64,000 nucleotides of DNA from Candidatus Deferrimicrobiaceae bacterium (GTDB lineage Bacteria; Desulfobacterota; Deferrimicrobia; Deferrimicrobiales; Deferrimicrobiaceae). The position numbers were made by a program, and so were the translations under genes. Position 1 is the first letter of the stretch. Each line of letters begins with the position of its first letter. Of this stretch, positions 16,152-25,581 are shown one piece after another. A model generated the notes under the pieces. That model saw only the letters and a list, made by a program, of their open reading frames with translations. It ran no database searches and was not told the DNA's origin. The stretch spans positions 77,302 through 141,301 of the forward strand of contig DASXVV010000013.1 of assembly GCA_036504035.1 (NCBI GenBank), given 5' to 3'.

Positions 16152-16161
16152 AAACGAGGAT

Positions 16162-16359
16162 TTAAAGGTACGGAAGCAGGCTGCGGATCGACTTCTCGTT
16201 GGTCGAGTGCACGAGCCCGCTCTTGCGGAGCGAGCGCTTACGCTTGCGATTCTTCGAGGTGAGAATGTGGCGTCGCCCCATCTTGCCTCGCTTGATCCCG
16301 CCTGCGCCAGTGGCCTTGAAGCGCTTCTTCGCGCCACTGTTGGACTTCATCTTGGGCAT
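16162..16359 (-). CDS. rpmI: 50S ribosomal protein L35
   Basis: 65 residues from the ATG at 16359, which follows AGGAGG; a TTG three codons earlier is less likely. The sequence starts PKMKSNSGAKKRFKATGAGGIKRGK, typical of L35, and is strongly basic. It begins 5 bp after the infC stop, in the standard infC-rpmI-rplT order. Confidence 0.96.
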   Translation of the reverse strand: MPKMKSNSGAKKRFKATGAGGIKRGKMGRRHILTSKNRKRKRSLRKSGLVHSTNEKSIRSLLPYL

Positions 16360-16364
16360 GGTCG

Positions 16365-16997
16365 TCAAACCTCCTGATTATCGGACGCGGCCGGATCCGG
16401 CCCGTTGTCGTCTTTCGGCCCGTCAGCCGGCTTGGCTTTGGCTGACGCTGCGGGTTTCGCCGGAACAGCGACCGGTTTCTTCTTGGGTTGCGTGGGGGCG
16501 AGGACGGTCATCATGGTCTTGCCCTCCATCTTGGGGGGGCTTTCGACCTTGCAGATTTCGCTGACGGACTCGAGAACGTGCTTCAGGACCTCGAATCCGC
16601 TCTGCGATGCATAGGCCAGCTCGCGCCCGCGAAACCGGACGGTCACCTTGACCTTGTCGCCTTCACTGAGGAATCGGCGGATGTGCTTGACCTTGGTATC
16701 GAGGTCGTGATCATCCGTCTTGGGACGAACTTTGATCTCCTTGACCAGGATGACGGTCTGCTTCTTGCGCGCTTCTTGTTCGCGTTTGCTCTGGATGTAC
16801 TTGAACTTCCCGTAATCCATGATGCGGCAGACCGGCGGTGCGGCCATCGGGGCCACCTCGACCAGGTCAAGATCCGCTACACGCGCCCTTTGAAGCGCCT
16901 CGGAAGTGGAGATGACTCCCAACTGCTCGCCTTCGGCACCGACAAGGCGTACCTCGGGACAGTTGATCTGTTCGTTGATTCTGGATTCCTTCGCGAT
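16365..16997 (-). CDS. infC: Translation initiation factor IF-3 with non-canonical AUC start
   Basis: 210 residues if initiated at the ATC codon (16997-16995), 5 nt after AAAGGAGG. From there the frame reads AKESRINEQINCPEVRLVGAEGEQLG, the conserved IF-3 start; no ATG, GTG or TTG gives this N-terminus (the first TTG is 25 codons in). The core includes VDYGKFKY-like (RIMDYGKFKYIQSKR), the linker and C-terminal KVTVRFRGREL, plus an Ala/Pro/Lys-rich tail. IF-3 rejects rare start codons, so such a start lets IF-3 limit its own synthesis. Confidence 0.9.
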   Translation of the reverse strand: MAKESRINEQINCPEVRLVGAEGEQLGVISTSEALQRARVADLDLVEVAPMAAPPVCRIMDYGKFKYIQSKREQEARKKQTVILVKEIKVRPKTDDHDLDTKVKHIRRFLSEGDKVKVTVRFRGRELAYASQSGFEVLKHVLESVSEICKVESPPKMEGKTMMTVLAPTQPKKKPVAVPAKPAASAKAKPADGPKDDNGPDPAASDNQEV

Positions 16998-17008
16998 GAC
17001 CCCCTCCT

Positions 17009-18862
17009 TTAACTTGCGCGGTTGTTGCGTTCGTTCCGTGCGATCTCGATGAAGGCGTCGAGCGTCATGGACGTCAACTGCTCCCCACCGCGGCGGCGCG
17101 GCGTGACCTGCCGGTCGGTGACTTCACGGTCGCCGATGACCAGGGCATAGGGAACCTTTTTCAACTGCGACTCCCGTATCTTATACCCGAGTTTTTCGTT
17201 TCGGGCATCAACTTCCGTTCGGAACCCTTCGGACTTCAGGCGGTCGCGCAACTCGTAGGCGTAATCCGCGGCCTTGTCGGTGACGGGAAGGATGTCGATC
17301 TGGACCGGGGCAAGCCAAAGCGGGAAGGCGCCGGCATAGTGTTCGACCAGCACGCCGAAGAAGCGTTCGAGGGACCCCATCAGTGCGCGGTGGATCATGA
17401 TGGCGCGGTGGCGGGAGCCGTCTTCTCCGACGAAAGTGCAGTCGAACCGCTCGGGCAGGTTGAAGTCGACCTGGATCGTGGAGCACTGCCAGGACCGGCC
17501 CAGCATGTCCTTGATCTTGATGTCGATCTTGGGGCCGTAGAAGACCCCCTCGCCCGGGTCGACTTGATATGGGATTCCCTTGCGATCAAGGGCGCTCTTG
17601 AGGGCGTTCTCGGCTGCAGCCCAGTTTTCGTCGGAGCCGACGGATTTCTCGGGGCGGGTCGACAGGTAGATGTCGTATTGCGAGAAACCGAAGCTGCCGA
17701 GGATGAACAGCGTGAAGTCGAGAAGCTTGTAGATCTCCTCGTCGAGCTGGTCGGGGCGCATGAAGATATGTGCGTCGTCTTGTGTGAAGCCGCGGACGCG
17801 GAGAAGACCGTGGAGCGTCCCCGAGGGCTCGTAACGGTAGACGGTGCCGAGTTCGGCGTAGCGAATCGGCAGATCGCGATAGGATCGCATGGAGGAATTG
17901 AAGATTTCGATGTGGAACGGGCAGTTCATGGGCTTGAGCTGGTAGGCCTGTCCTTCGACCTCGATGCCCGCGTACATGGCGGCCCGATAGAAATCGAGGT
18001 GCCCGCTCGTGCGCCAGAGGTCTTGGCGGGCGATGTGGGGAGAAAAGACCAGGTCGTAGCCGGAGGCCTCGTGCTGCGCGCGCCAGAAATCTTCGATGAC
18101 CTTGCGGACCATGGCGCCCTTGGGGTGCCAAAGGATGAGCCCGGGGCCGACCTCGTCGTTGATGCTGAACAGATCGAGATCCTTGCCGATCTTGCGGTGG
18201 TCCCGCTTCTTGATCTCTTCGAGGAGACGGAGATGCTCGTCGAGATCCTTCTTGCCCGCGAAGGCGACGCCGTAGATGCGCGTAAGCATCTTGTTGGACG
18301 AGTCGCCGCGCCAGTAAGCGCCGGCGGTGGTCATGAGCTTGTAGGCGCCGATCTTTCCGCTGGAGGGAACGTGCGGTCCGCGGCAAAGGTCGAGGAATTC
18401 GCCGACCTTATAAATGGAGACCGTGGCATCGGGGATGTCGGCGATCAGCTCGAGTTTGTACGGCTCGCCCGGGAAGAGAGATCGGGCGGCATCTTTGCCG
18501 ACGACGTCGCGGAGGAAGGGAAGATCGGCCTTGACCAGCTCGGCCATCTTTTCCTCGATGCGGGAAAGGTCTTCGGTTGTAAAGGGAGTCTCGACATCGA
18601 AATCGTAGTAGAAGCCGTTTTCAATGGCGGGGCCGATGGTGATGCGCGCTTCAGGGAAGAGCATCTTGACCGCCGCAGCCATGACGTGGGCGGTGCTGTG
18701 GCGGATGATCTCGATGCCTTCGGGAGAGGACGACGTGAGCCATTCGACGGCGGACGGGTCTTCGGGAGCCGGAGTCGAAAGGTCGACGGGGCTGCCGTTC
18801 ACCTTGGCGGCGATGGCGACCTTGGCCTTGCCTTGCTGTTTCGCCAACTCGAATAACGTCAT
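17009..18862 (-). CDS. thrS: Threonyl-tRNA synthetase
   Basis: 617 residues, slightly shorter than the common 635-645 because the N-terminal TGS/N1 region is compact. The editing domain shows HSTAHVMAAAVKMLFPEARITIGP with its HxxxH, and the class II core follows with MNCPFHIEIF, RYAELGTVYRYEPSGTLHGLLRVRGFTQDDAHIF and the motif 3 HRALMGSLERF. The anticodon-binding domain is at the end (APVQIDILPVTDKAADYA). It precedes infC by 11 bp and follows tRNA-Val after a short leader. Confidence 0.97.
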   Translation of the reverse strand: MTLFELAKQQGKAKVAIAAKVNGSPVDLSTPAPEDPSAVEWLTSSSPEGIEIIRHSTAHVMAAAVKMLFPEARITIGPAIENGFYYDFDVETPFTTEDLSRIEEKMAELVKADLPFLRDVVGKDAARSLFPGEPYKLELIADIPDATVSIYKVGEFLDLCRGPHVPSSGKIGAYKLMTTAGAYWRGDSSNKMLTRIYGVAFAGKKDLDEHLRLLEEIKKRDHRKIGKDLDLFSINDEVGPGLILWHPKGAMVRKVIEDFWRAQHEASGYDLVFSPHIARQDLWRTSGHLDFYRAAMYAGIEVEGQAYQLKPMNCPFHIEIFNSSMRSYRDLPIRYAELGTVYRYEPSGTLHGLLRVRGFTQDDAHIFMRPDQLDEEIYKLLDFTLFILGSFGFSQYDIYLSTRPEKSVGSDENWAAAENALKSALDRKGIPYQVDPGEGVFYGPKIDIKIKDMLGRSWQCSTIQVDFNLPERFDCTFVGEDGSRHRAIMIHRALMGSLERFFGVLVEHYAGAFPLWLAPVQIDILPVTDKAADYAYELRDRLKSEGFRTEVDARNEKLGYKIRESQLKKVPYALVIGDREVTDRQVTPRRRGGEQLTSMTLDAFIEIARNERNNRAS

Positions 18863-18882
18863 TTTGATCTACCTGTTCCAAT

Positions 18883-18912
18883 AAAAAAAGTTCCCGGACA
18901 CGTCTAACCCGA
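18883..18912 (-). terminator. Possible weak terminator between tRNA-Val and thrS
   Basis: On the minus strand an imperfect G/C stem around GTTCGGG...CCGGGAAC is followed by seven consecutive U residues (18889-18883), about 43 nt after tRNA-Val. The stem has mismatches, so termination may be partial. Confidence 0.35.
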
Positions 18913-18954
18913 ACCCCAAAAGCTGAAGGGATCAAGAGTGCCAGGGAAGGGAAA

Positions 18955-19031
18955 TGGTGGGCGATACTGGATTTGAACCAGTGACCCCCTGCATGTCAAG
19001 CAGGTACTCTAACCAACTGAGCTAATCGCCC
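18955..19031 (-). tRNA. tRNA-Val (anticodon GAC)
   Basis: 77 nt with encoded CCA. Acceptor stems are GGGCGAT/ATCGCCC, the D arm is GCTC...GAGT, the anticodon stem is CCTGC/GCAGG with loop TTGACAT, and the T arm is CTGG-TTCAAAT-CCAG. It lies just upstream of thrS on the same strand. Confidence 0.95.
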
Positions 19032-19098
19032 CCGAAACGCTCAAGAGGAAATAATATATCCGCTGGGATGATCGATGTCAACGGAAAGATGAACGAAA

Positions 19099-20415
19099 TC
19101 AGGAAAAAACCGCCTCGTAAAACCCCGCAGGGGTCGGCTCGAAGAGGCGGACTTCGGTCCGGAGGGCACGGCCGAGATCGTCGGGCGTCATTCCGTCCAA
19201 AAAAACGTCGCCTGCATCGCGCAGCATGACGGAGGGGACATAAAGCCGGCGGGTTCGCCTTCCCTTGAAGGCGTGAAGGATATCGCCGCCGGAGACCAAA
19301 CCCGTGACCGTGACGGATGGCCCCATGAGGCGATTGGGCACTGCGAGGGCGTCGAACCGACCGCCGGTCGAAAGGGAGAACCGCTCCAGGAAGGGCGCGA
19401 CAAAGCCGATCGGCGACAGGCCGGTGACGACGACCCCTCCCCCATCGATCCGGCCGATTCGCTTTCGTCGGAAAAGCGCCGACGATGCGTCGAGAAACCG
19501 GCGGACGAGGCCGACTCCGTTTTCGATCTGGGCGAATCCGCCGTAGACCCGTCGAGCGGGGACCGGTCGGCCGGCAAGGAGATAATATTCGTCGGCGGCC
19601 ATCACAAACGGCTCCCCGTCGTTATCTCCGGCTTCCCGTCGGAAGCGGTCGACCAGGGCGATCGTCGCCCTCGCCTCCTCGGGCGTGACCGGCCGCAGGT
19701 CGGGAAGGCCGTGGCGATGGGACGTCAAGCCCAAGGGTACAACGGAGACCGTGGACAGGCCCGGCCGAAAGGCCATGAGGTCGGAAAGCGATCGCTCCAG
19801 CACCGAGCCGTCGTTGATTCCGGGGCAGACGACGATCTGCCCGTGAAGCGTGATTCCGTTGCGCACCAGTCGCTTCATGACCTGGAGGATGTCGTGCGCG
19901 TGCGGATTGCCGAGCATCTTCCGGCGAAGAACGGGATCGGTCGCGTGGATCGACACGTAGAGCGGCGAGAGGCGGTAGCGGAGAATACGGGACATCTCCT
20001 CGTCGGTCACGTCGCTCATGGTGACGTATTGCCCGTGAAGGAACGAGAGGCGAACGTCTTCGTCCTTGACGTAAAGGGGTTTGCGCAATCCCTTCGGGAG
20101 CTGGTGGACGAAGCAGAAGATGCACCGGTTCCGGCATTTGCGGACGCGAACCGGTTCGGGGTAGATGCCGAGGGGGCCTTCGTCGGAGCGGAAGCGCGCG
20201 CTGTAAAGTTGCCCCGACCGGCTGGCCCATTCGAGCGAGAACCGTTCTTTCCCGGTCAGGAAAAAAAGATCGAGCAGGTCGGAGACGGGCTTGCGCGAAA
20301 CGGAGATCAGGCGGTCGCCCGGGACGATTCCGGCCAGCGCAGCCAGGCTGTCGGGATCGACGCCCTCGACCCGCACATACTCCCGGCTTCGTAAAGGGTT
20401 CGCAGGCTTATCCAT
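19099..20415 (-). CDS. DUF512 radical-SAM-like Fe-S protein with N-terminal PDZ
   Basis: 438 residues. The N-terminus is a PDZ-like module (VEGVDPDSLAALAGIVPGDRLISV). A Cys cluster KCRNRCIFCFVHQLPKGLR near residues 93-111 gives the CxxxCxxC of a radical SAM site, and DVRLSFLHGQYVTMSDVTDEEM and PLYVSIHATDP are hallmarks of the conserved DUF512 family. The biochemical function is not established. Its start overlaps the end of pgsA by 8 bp. Confidence 0.85.
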   Translation of the reverse strand: MDKPANPLRSREYVRVEGVDPDSLAALAGIVPGDRLISVSRKPVSDLLDLFFLTGKERFSLEWASRSGQLYSARFRSDEGPLGIYPEPVRVRKCRNRCIFCFVHQLPKGLRKPLYVKDEDVRLSFLHGQYVTMSDVTDEEMSRILRYRLSPLYVSIHATDPVLRRKMLGNPHAHDILQVMKRLVRNGITLHGQIVVCPGINDGSVLERSLSDLMAFRPGLSTVSVVPLGLTSHRHGLPDLRPVTPEEARATIALVDRFRREAGDNDGEPFVMAADEYYLLAGRPVPARRVYGGFAQIENGVGLVRRFLDASSALFRRKRIGRIDGGGVVVTGLSPIGFVAPFLERFSLSTGGRFDALAVPNRLMGPSVTVTGLVSGGDILHAFKGRRTRRLYVPSVMLRDAGDVFLDGMTPDDLGRALRTEVRLFEPTPAGFYEAVFS

Positions 20416-20998
20416 TGGCGAGCTTTCGCATTCCGATGGCGATGTACTGGGCGCCCGAGACCACGGTCGTCGCGGCGCATGCCGCCTCGACCCCGAGCGT
20501 CAGCCCTCCGGAGTCGCTTCCGGGCAAGCCGGCGAAAAAGTCGGGAAACCCGGTCAGCGCGAGGAAGTAGACCACGGTCAGGATCTGGACGAACGTATTG
20601 GCCTTGCTGATCCGTGTCGGATAGATCTCGGCGTCTTCCAGCAGCATGATGTAGAGGAAGCAGCCGATCAAAATAAAGATGTCGCGGCTGATGACGAGAA
20701 CCGTGAGCCAGGTCGGGATGACGTGGACGATCGCAAGCACGATAAAAGCCGTGGCCATGAGCAGCTTGTCGGCGATCGGGTCGAGATAGGCGCCGATGAG
20801 CGTCCGTTGATGCAGCCACCGCGCAAGCAGCCCGTCGAGCCCGTCGCTCACCCCGCAGACCACGAAAACGATGATGGCTTCGTGCGGTTGTCCCGAAATG
20901 AGAAACCACGCGAAAAGCGGGAGCAGCAGGATTCGGACGGCGGTCAGGCCGTTCGCGATGTTGATCAGCCTCGCCTGATCGATCCGGTCATTCCGCAT
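20408..20998 (-). CDS. pgsA: CDP-diacylglycerol-glycerol-3-phosphate 3-phosphatidyltransferase
   Basis: 196 residues from the ATG at 20998. It is an inner-membrane enzyme making phosphatidylglycerol phosphate. The CDP-alcohol phosphotransferase motif is complete (DGLDGLLARWLHQRTLIGAY followed by LDPIADK, residues 55-81), with the first membrane helix just before it and four more after. It overlaps hflX by 11 bp and the DUF512 gene by 8 bp, so the block is translated as a coupled operon. Confidence 0.9.
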   Translation of the reverse strand: MRNDRIDQARLINIANGLTAVRILLLPLFAWFLISGQPHEAIIVFVVCGVSDGLDGLLARWLHQRTLIGAYLDPIADKLLMATAFIVLAIVHVIPTWLTVLVISRDIFILIGCFLYIMLLEDAEIYPTRISKANTFVQILTVVYFLALTGFPDFFAGLPGSDSGGLTLGVEAACAATTVVSGAQYIAIGMRKLANG

Positions 20999-22091
20999 GG
21001 ATTGCGGACAACTCCTTCTCGATGGCTTCAAGCAGCAGGTCGATACCGCCTCCGGTGACCGCAGAAACGGCATGCGCATCGGGCCAGTCGGAGTTTCCGG
21101 GGAAAACGGCCCCGAGGTCGCACTTGTTCAGGACGAGGAGCGACGGCTTGTCGTTATAGGCGAGCTCATTGAGGATGTTGACGACGGACTGGACGTTGGC
21201 TTCCGCCGCGTCGGAGCTTCCGTCGACCACGTGCAGCAACAGGTCGGCCTCGCCGATCCCCTCGAGGGTGGCGAGGAAGGCCTGTCGAAGTTCTTCCGGC
21301 AACTCGTGGATGAACCCAACCGTGTCGACCAGGATGGCGTTCTTCCCCGAGGGAAGTCGGAGCTTTCGCGCGGTCGGGTCGAGGGTGGCGAACAGCTGGT
21401 CGGCCACCAGGACGTCGGCCCCGGTCAGGCGGTTGAACAGCGTCGACTTCCCGGCGTTGGTGTATCCGACGATCGCGACGATCGGGAAGCCCACCTCTTT
21501 ACGGCGTTCCTGGTGGAGCGTGCGGGTTCGGCGAACGGTCAAGAGCTCGGTCTGGATCTGCTTCATGACGGTCCGGATCTTCCGGCGATCTTCCTCGAGC
21601 TTTTTCTCGCCCGGGCCGCGCGTGCCGATGCCGCCCCCGAGGCGCGAAAGATCCTTCCGCGCCCCGATCAGCCTTCCGGCCCGGAAGGAAAGTTGTGCGA
21701 ACTCGACCTGGAGCTTGCCTTCGCGCGTGCGTGCCCTCTGGGCGAAAATGTCGAGGATGACCTCGCGCCGGTCGAGAACCTTGACGCCGAGCTCTTTCTC
21801 GAGATTGAGCTGCTGCTTGGGGCGAAGCAGGTTCTGGAACACGACGACATCGACCCCGTGTTCCTCGACCGTGGCCTTCAGGCGTTCGAGCACGCCCGAC
21901 CCGATGACGGTCGACGGATGCTCGACCTGGAGCATGTTGGTCTGCCCGCCCGCGACGTTTCCGCCGGCCGCCTCGACCAGCGCCTTGAGCTCCTTGAGCA
22001 GGTCAGGACGCAGGCGATGGGCGTTTTTCTGGCGACGCGGGGCCCAGACCAGCCAGGCTTTCTCGGACTTGCTGCGCGGAATCTCCTGCAT
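20988..22091 (-). CDS. hflX: GTPase HflX
   Basis: 367 residues from the ATG at 22091, which shares its A with the dnaE stop codon (TGATG). It is a ribosome-associated GTPase that splits stalled ribosomes. The N-terminal HflX domain ends with LSRLGGGIGTRGPGEKKLEEDRR, and the G domain has GYTNAGKSTLFN (G1), DPTARK (G2), DTVGFI (G3) and NKCDL (G4). The longer frame upstream is only antisense-like overlap with dnaE. Confidence 0.93.
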   Translation of the reverse strand: MQEIPRSKSEKAWLVWAPRRQKNAHRLRPDLLKELKALVEAAGGNVAGGQTNMLQVEHPSTVIGSGVLERLKATVEEHGVDVVVFQNLLRPKQQLNLEKELGVKVLDRREVILDIFAQRARTREGKLQVEFAQLSFRAGRLIGARKDLSRLGGGIGTRGPGEKKLEEDRRKIRTVMKQIQTELLTVRRTRTLHQERRKEVGFPIVAIVGYTNAGKSTLFNRLTGADVLVADQLFATLDPTARKLRLPSGKNAILVDTVGFIHELPEELRQAFLATLEGIGEADLLLHVVDGSSDAAEANVQSVVNILNELAYNDKPSLLVLNKCDLGAVFPGNSDWPDAHAVSAVTGGGIDLLLEAIEKELSAIHAE

Positions 22092-25000
22092 CAGTGCAGC
22101 CGGAGGACGTCGTAGTTGAACAGTCCCCTCAGTTCCTTGGCGAGCTCGAGCGATGGGTTGACGCTGCAGCTGTCCGGGAGCTGCACGACGGCTTCGAATT
22201 CGCCGTTGCGGACCAGGTGGAGGTACCCCCTCTTTTCGCCGGCATGGCGGCGAAGGGTCTTGCGAAATGCCTGGACAAGCTCGGGTTGATAGGACTCGAG
22301 GTCGATCCGGTAGTGGACCGAACGTGCGAGGCGCTCCCGGATGTTTTCCATCCTGAAGATCTCGCGGGCGATGAGCTTGGTGGAGTTCTCCCCTTTTTCG
22401 ACGCGGCCGATCAGGAAGATCGGTTCCTCGGAGGAGCACGCATCGATGCACTCCTTGTAGGTCTCGGCCCAGACGAGCACCTCGATGATGCCTTCGCGGT
22501 CCTCGATCGTCAGGATGGCGTACTTGTCGCCCTTCTTGGTGAGCTTCTCCTTGACCGAATTGATGACACCGCCGACCTTCACCTCGGCGCCGCTCCGAAG
22601 CTCGCCGATCTGAGCGGTCGACGTATTGGCGAAAAGCTCGATCTCGCCGGCGAAGGCGTCGAGGGGATGTCCCGTGATGTAGAAGCCGAGCGCTTCCTTT
22701 TCGTGGGCGAGACGCTCCTTTCGGGTCCAGAGCGGTTCGGGGGCCGGAGCGTCCTTCTCCTTTCCCGAGGAGGCCTTGTCGGAATCGGCAGGCGTGGAAA
22801 CGCCGAACAGCGCGAACTGGCCGGATTCCTTGCGTTTCGCCTCGCGCTGGGCGGCGTCGATCATCGACGGGATCATGTCGACCAGGCGGCCGCGATCGGG
22901 ATCGATCGAGTCGAAGGCCCCGGCCTTGGCGAGGCTCTCGAGAACGCTCTTGTTGACGCGGCGCAGGTCGACGCGGGCCATGAAATCGGACACCGTGGCG
23001 AAGGGCGACTCCTGCCGGGCCTCGGCGATGGCCTCGATGGCCGAGGAGCCCACGCCCTTGATTGCGGAGAGGCCGAAGCGGATGCCGTTTCCGGAAGGAT
23101 GGAACGCAGCGCGCGACTCGTTGACGTCGGGCGGAAGGATCGGAATGTCGTGTTCGCGGGCGTCGTTGAAATAGCGGATGATCTTGGTGGTGTCGCCCGA
23201 TTCCGAGGTCATCAGCGCGCAATAGAATTCGACCGGGTAGTGCGCCTTCAGATACGCGGTCTGGTACGCCACGAAACCGTAAGCCGCGCTGTGTGACTTG
23301 TTGAAGCCGTATTCGGCGAACTGGGCCATGAGGTCGAACAGCGCCTCGGCTTTCTTCGGCTCGAATTTCTTCGCGGCGGCGCCTTGAAGGAACATCTCCT
23401 TCTGTTTCGCCATCACGTCGACTTTTTTCTTTCCCATCGCTTTCCGGAGCACGTCGGCTTGTCCCATCGTGAAGCCGCCGATGGCCACGGCGATCTGCAT
23501 GACCTGTTCCTGGTACACGATGACGCCATAGGTGTCCTTCAGGATCGGCTCGAGCTCGGGGAACATGTAAGAAGGCTTCTTGCGACCGTGACGGACCTCG
23601 ATGTAGTCGGTGACCATCCCGCTGTTGAGCGGACCCGGGCGATAAAGGGCGACCATGTCGACCATGTGGGTGAAGCGTTCCGGCTTCAGGCTCCCGAGGA
23701 GCTCGGTGAACCCGCTGCTCTCGCACTGGAAAACGCCGGGGGTGTCCTTCCGCTGGAGCATCTCGTAGGTCGGTGCGTCGTCGATCGGGATGTGGTTGAT
23801 GTCGATGTCGACGCCGCGCATCTCCTTGACCAGCTTGAGCGTATCGGCGATGGCCGTCAGCGTCCGCAGCCCCAGGAAGTCGAACTTGACCAGCCCGACC
23901 TTCTCGACGTCGGTCCCGGAAAGCTGGGTCGTGATTTCTTCCTTGGTGTTGCGGTAGAGCGCCGAGTATTCGGTGATGGGCTTGTCGGCGATGACGACGC
24001 CAGCCGCGTGGGTCCCGGCGTTGCGGGAAAGCCCCTCGATATCGCCGGCCAGGGCGAAAAGGTCGCGGATCTTGGGATCGGCCGCGATCATCTCGTTGAG
24101 CTTGGGCTCGACCTCGCGCGCTTTTTTGATCGTCATCTTGAGGTCGGCCGGGATCAGCTTGGCGATAATGTCGGCCTGCGCATAGGGAATTTCAAGGACA
24201 CGGGCGACGTCGCGGATGGCCGCGCGCGCCTTCATCGTCCCGAAGGTGATGATCTGGGAGACGTGGTCGGCGCCGTACTTCTCCTTGACGTATTCGATGA
24301 CGCGCTCCCGCTTGTCCTTGCAGAAGTCGCAGTCGATATCGGGGAGGCTCACCCGCTCGGGATTGAGGAACCGCTCGAAAAGGAGGTTGTAGGGGAGCGG
24401 GTCGATCTCGGTGATCCGCAGGCAGTAGGCGACCAGGCTGCCCGCCGCGCTACCGCGGCCGGGGCCGGTGGGCACCCCGTTGTCCCGGGCGTATTTCAGG
24501 AAATCGGCGACGATCAGGAAGTAGCCGGGGAAATCCATCCCTTCGATGACCGAGAGTTCGTATTCGAATCGTTCATGGTATCGGGCAAGTTCGCCTTCGG
24601 CGAGCGGAGGGCCATACGTTTCCCTTTCCTTGAGCCGCTGTTCGAGTCCCTTCGCGGCCTGCGCGCGCAATTCTTCTTTCGCGGTCCGGCCGGGGGGGAG
24701 CGGGAAATCGGGGATCTGGGGCTTCCCCAGCGTCAAGGTCACGTTGCACCGCTCCGCGATCCGGACGGTGTTGGCGAGCGCATCGGGGGCGATCTCGCCG
24801 AATGTTTTGGCGAATTCCTCGCCGCTCTTCACGTAGAAGTCGGTGGACTCGAATTTCATCCGCTTCGTGTCGCTGATCGTCTTGCCGGTCTGGAGGCAGA
24901 GCAGGATCTCGTGAAGCTTGTGGTCCTCGCGATGCAGGTAATGGGCGTCGTTGGTCGCGATGAGCGGCGTGTCGGTCTTGCGCGCCAGCGCGATCAGCTT

Positions 25001-25576
25001 CTCGTTGATCCGGTATTGTTCCTCGAGCCCGTTGTCCTGGATCTCGAGGAAGAAATTGCCGGGGCCGAAGATCTCCTTGTATTCGCCGAGCACGACCTCG
25101 GCCTTCGCCGGCCCGCCCTCGGCGAACGCCTTGGAGATCTCGCCCTGGAGGCAGGCCGACGCACCGATCAGTCCCTTGGAGTATCGGCGCAAAAGTTCCT
25201 TGTCGACTCGGGGCTTGTAGTAGTAGCCCTCGACGTGACCGAAGGAGACCAGCTTGAGGAGGTTGTGATACCCCTCGTCGGTCTCGGCCAGGACGATGAG
25301 GTGATAGGCCTTCTCGCCGCCGGGCTCGACGCTCTTCGTGAAACGGGAGCCGGGGGCAACGTACAGCTCGGAGCCGATGATCGGCTTGATACCGGCTTCA
25401 CGAGCCTTTTCGTAGAACTCGATCGTGCCCATCATCGCGCCGTGGTCGGTGATGGCGACGGCGGGCATGCCGAGCTCCTTCACCCGCTTGATGAGCTGAT
25501 CGATCTTGATCGTCCCATCCAGAAGGCTGTACTGCGAGTGCAGATGGAGATGAACGAATTCGTTGCCCTGAGGCAT
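22091..25576 (-). CDS. dnaE: DNA polymerase III alpha subunit
   Basis: 1161 residues from the ATG at 25576; an ATG five codons earlier (25591) overlaps guaA and has no better ribosome site. It is the replicative polymerase. The PHP domain begins EFVHLHLHSQYSLLDG. The C-family palm has the PDIDCDFCKDKRERVI motif with catalytic Asp residues and GRGSAAGSLVAYCL before it. HhH and OB-fold regions follow (VKVGGVINSVKEKLTKKGDKYAILTIEDREG), with the C-terminal tail. The length matches E. coli DnaE. It is coupled to guaA upstream and hflX downstream. Confidence 0.97.
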   Translation of the reverse strand: MPQGNEFVHLHLHSQYSLLDGTIKIDQLIKRVKELGMPAVAITDHGAMMGTIEFYEKAREAGIKPIIGSELYVAPGSRFTKSVEPGGEKAYHLIVLAETDEGYHNLLKLVSFGHVEGYYYKPRVDKELLRRYSKGLIGASACLQGEISKAFAEGGPAKAEVVLGEYKEIFGPGNFFLEIQDNGLEEQYRINEKLIALARKTDTPLIATNDAHYLHREDHKLHEILLCLQTGKTISDTKRMKFESTDFYVKSGEEFAKTFGEIAPDALANTVRIAERCNVTLTLGKPQIPDFPLPPGRTAKEELRAQAAKGLEQRLKERETYGPPLAEGELARYHERFEYELSVIEGMDFPGYFLIVADFLKYARDNGVPTGPGRGSAAGSLVAYCLRITEIDPLPYNLLFERFLNPERVSLPDIDCDFCKDKRERVIEYVKEKYGADHVSQIITFGTMKARAAIRDVARVLEIPYAQADIIAKLIPADLKMTIKKAREVEPKLNEMIAADPKIRDLFALAGDIEGLSRNAGTHAAGVVIADKPITEYSALYRNTKEEITTQLSGTDVEKVGLVKFDFLGLRTLTAIADTLKLVKEMRGVDIDINHIPIDDAPTYEMLQRKDTPGVFQCESSGFTELLGSLKPERFTHMVDMVALYRPGPLNSGMVTDYIEVRHGRKKPSYMFPELEPILKDTYGVIVYQEQVMQIAVAIGGFTMGQADVLRKAMGKKKVDVMAKQKEMFLQGAAAKKFEPKKAEALFDLMAQFAEYGFNKSHSAAYGFVAYQTAYLKAHYPVEFYCALMTSESGDTTKIIRYFNDAREHDIPILPPDVNESRAAFHPSGNGIRFGLSAIKGVGSSAIEAIAEARQESPFATVSDFMARVDLRRVNKSVLESLAKAGAFDSIDPDRGRLVDMIPSMIDAAQREAKRKESGQFALFGVSTPADSDKASSGKEKDAPAPEPLWTRKERLAHEKEALGFYITGHPLDAFAGEIELFANTSTAQIGELRSGAEVKVGGVINSVKEKLTKKGDKYAILTIEDREGIIEVLVWAETYKECIDACSSEEPIFLIGRVEKGENSTKLIAREIFRMENIRERLARSVHYRIDLESYQPELVQAFRKTLRRHAGEKRGYLHLVRNGEFEAVVQLPDSCSVNPSLELAKELRGLFNYDVLRLH

Positions 25577-25581
25577 GTTCC

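Noticed and set aside
18863-18954. A T-box riboswitch ahead of thrS
   Set aside because: The leader is only 92 bp between tRNA-Val and thrS, too short for stem I plus antiterminator, and no T-box consensus is visible.
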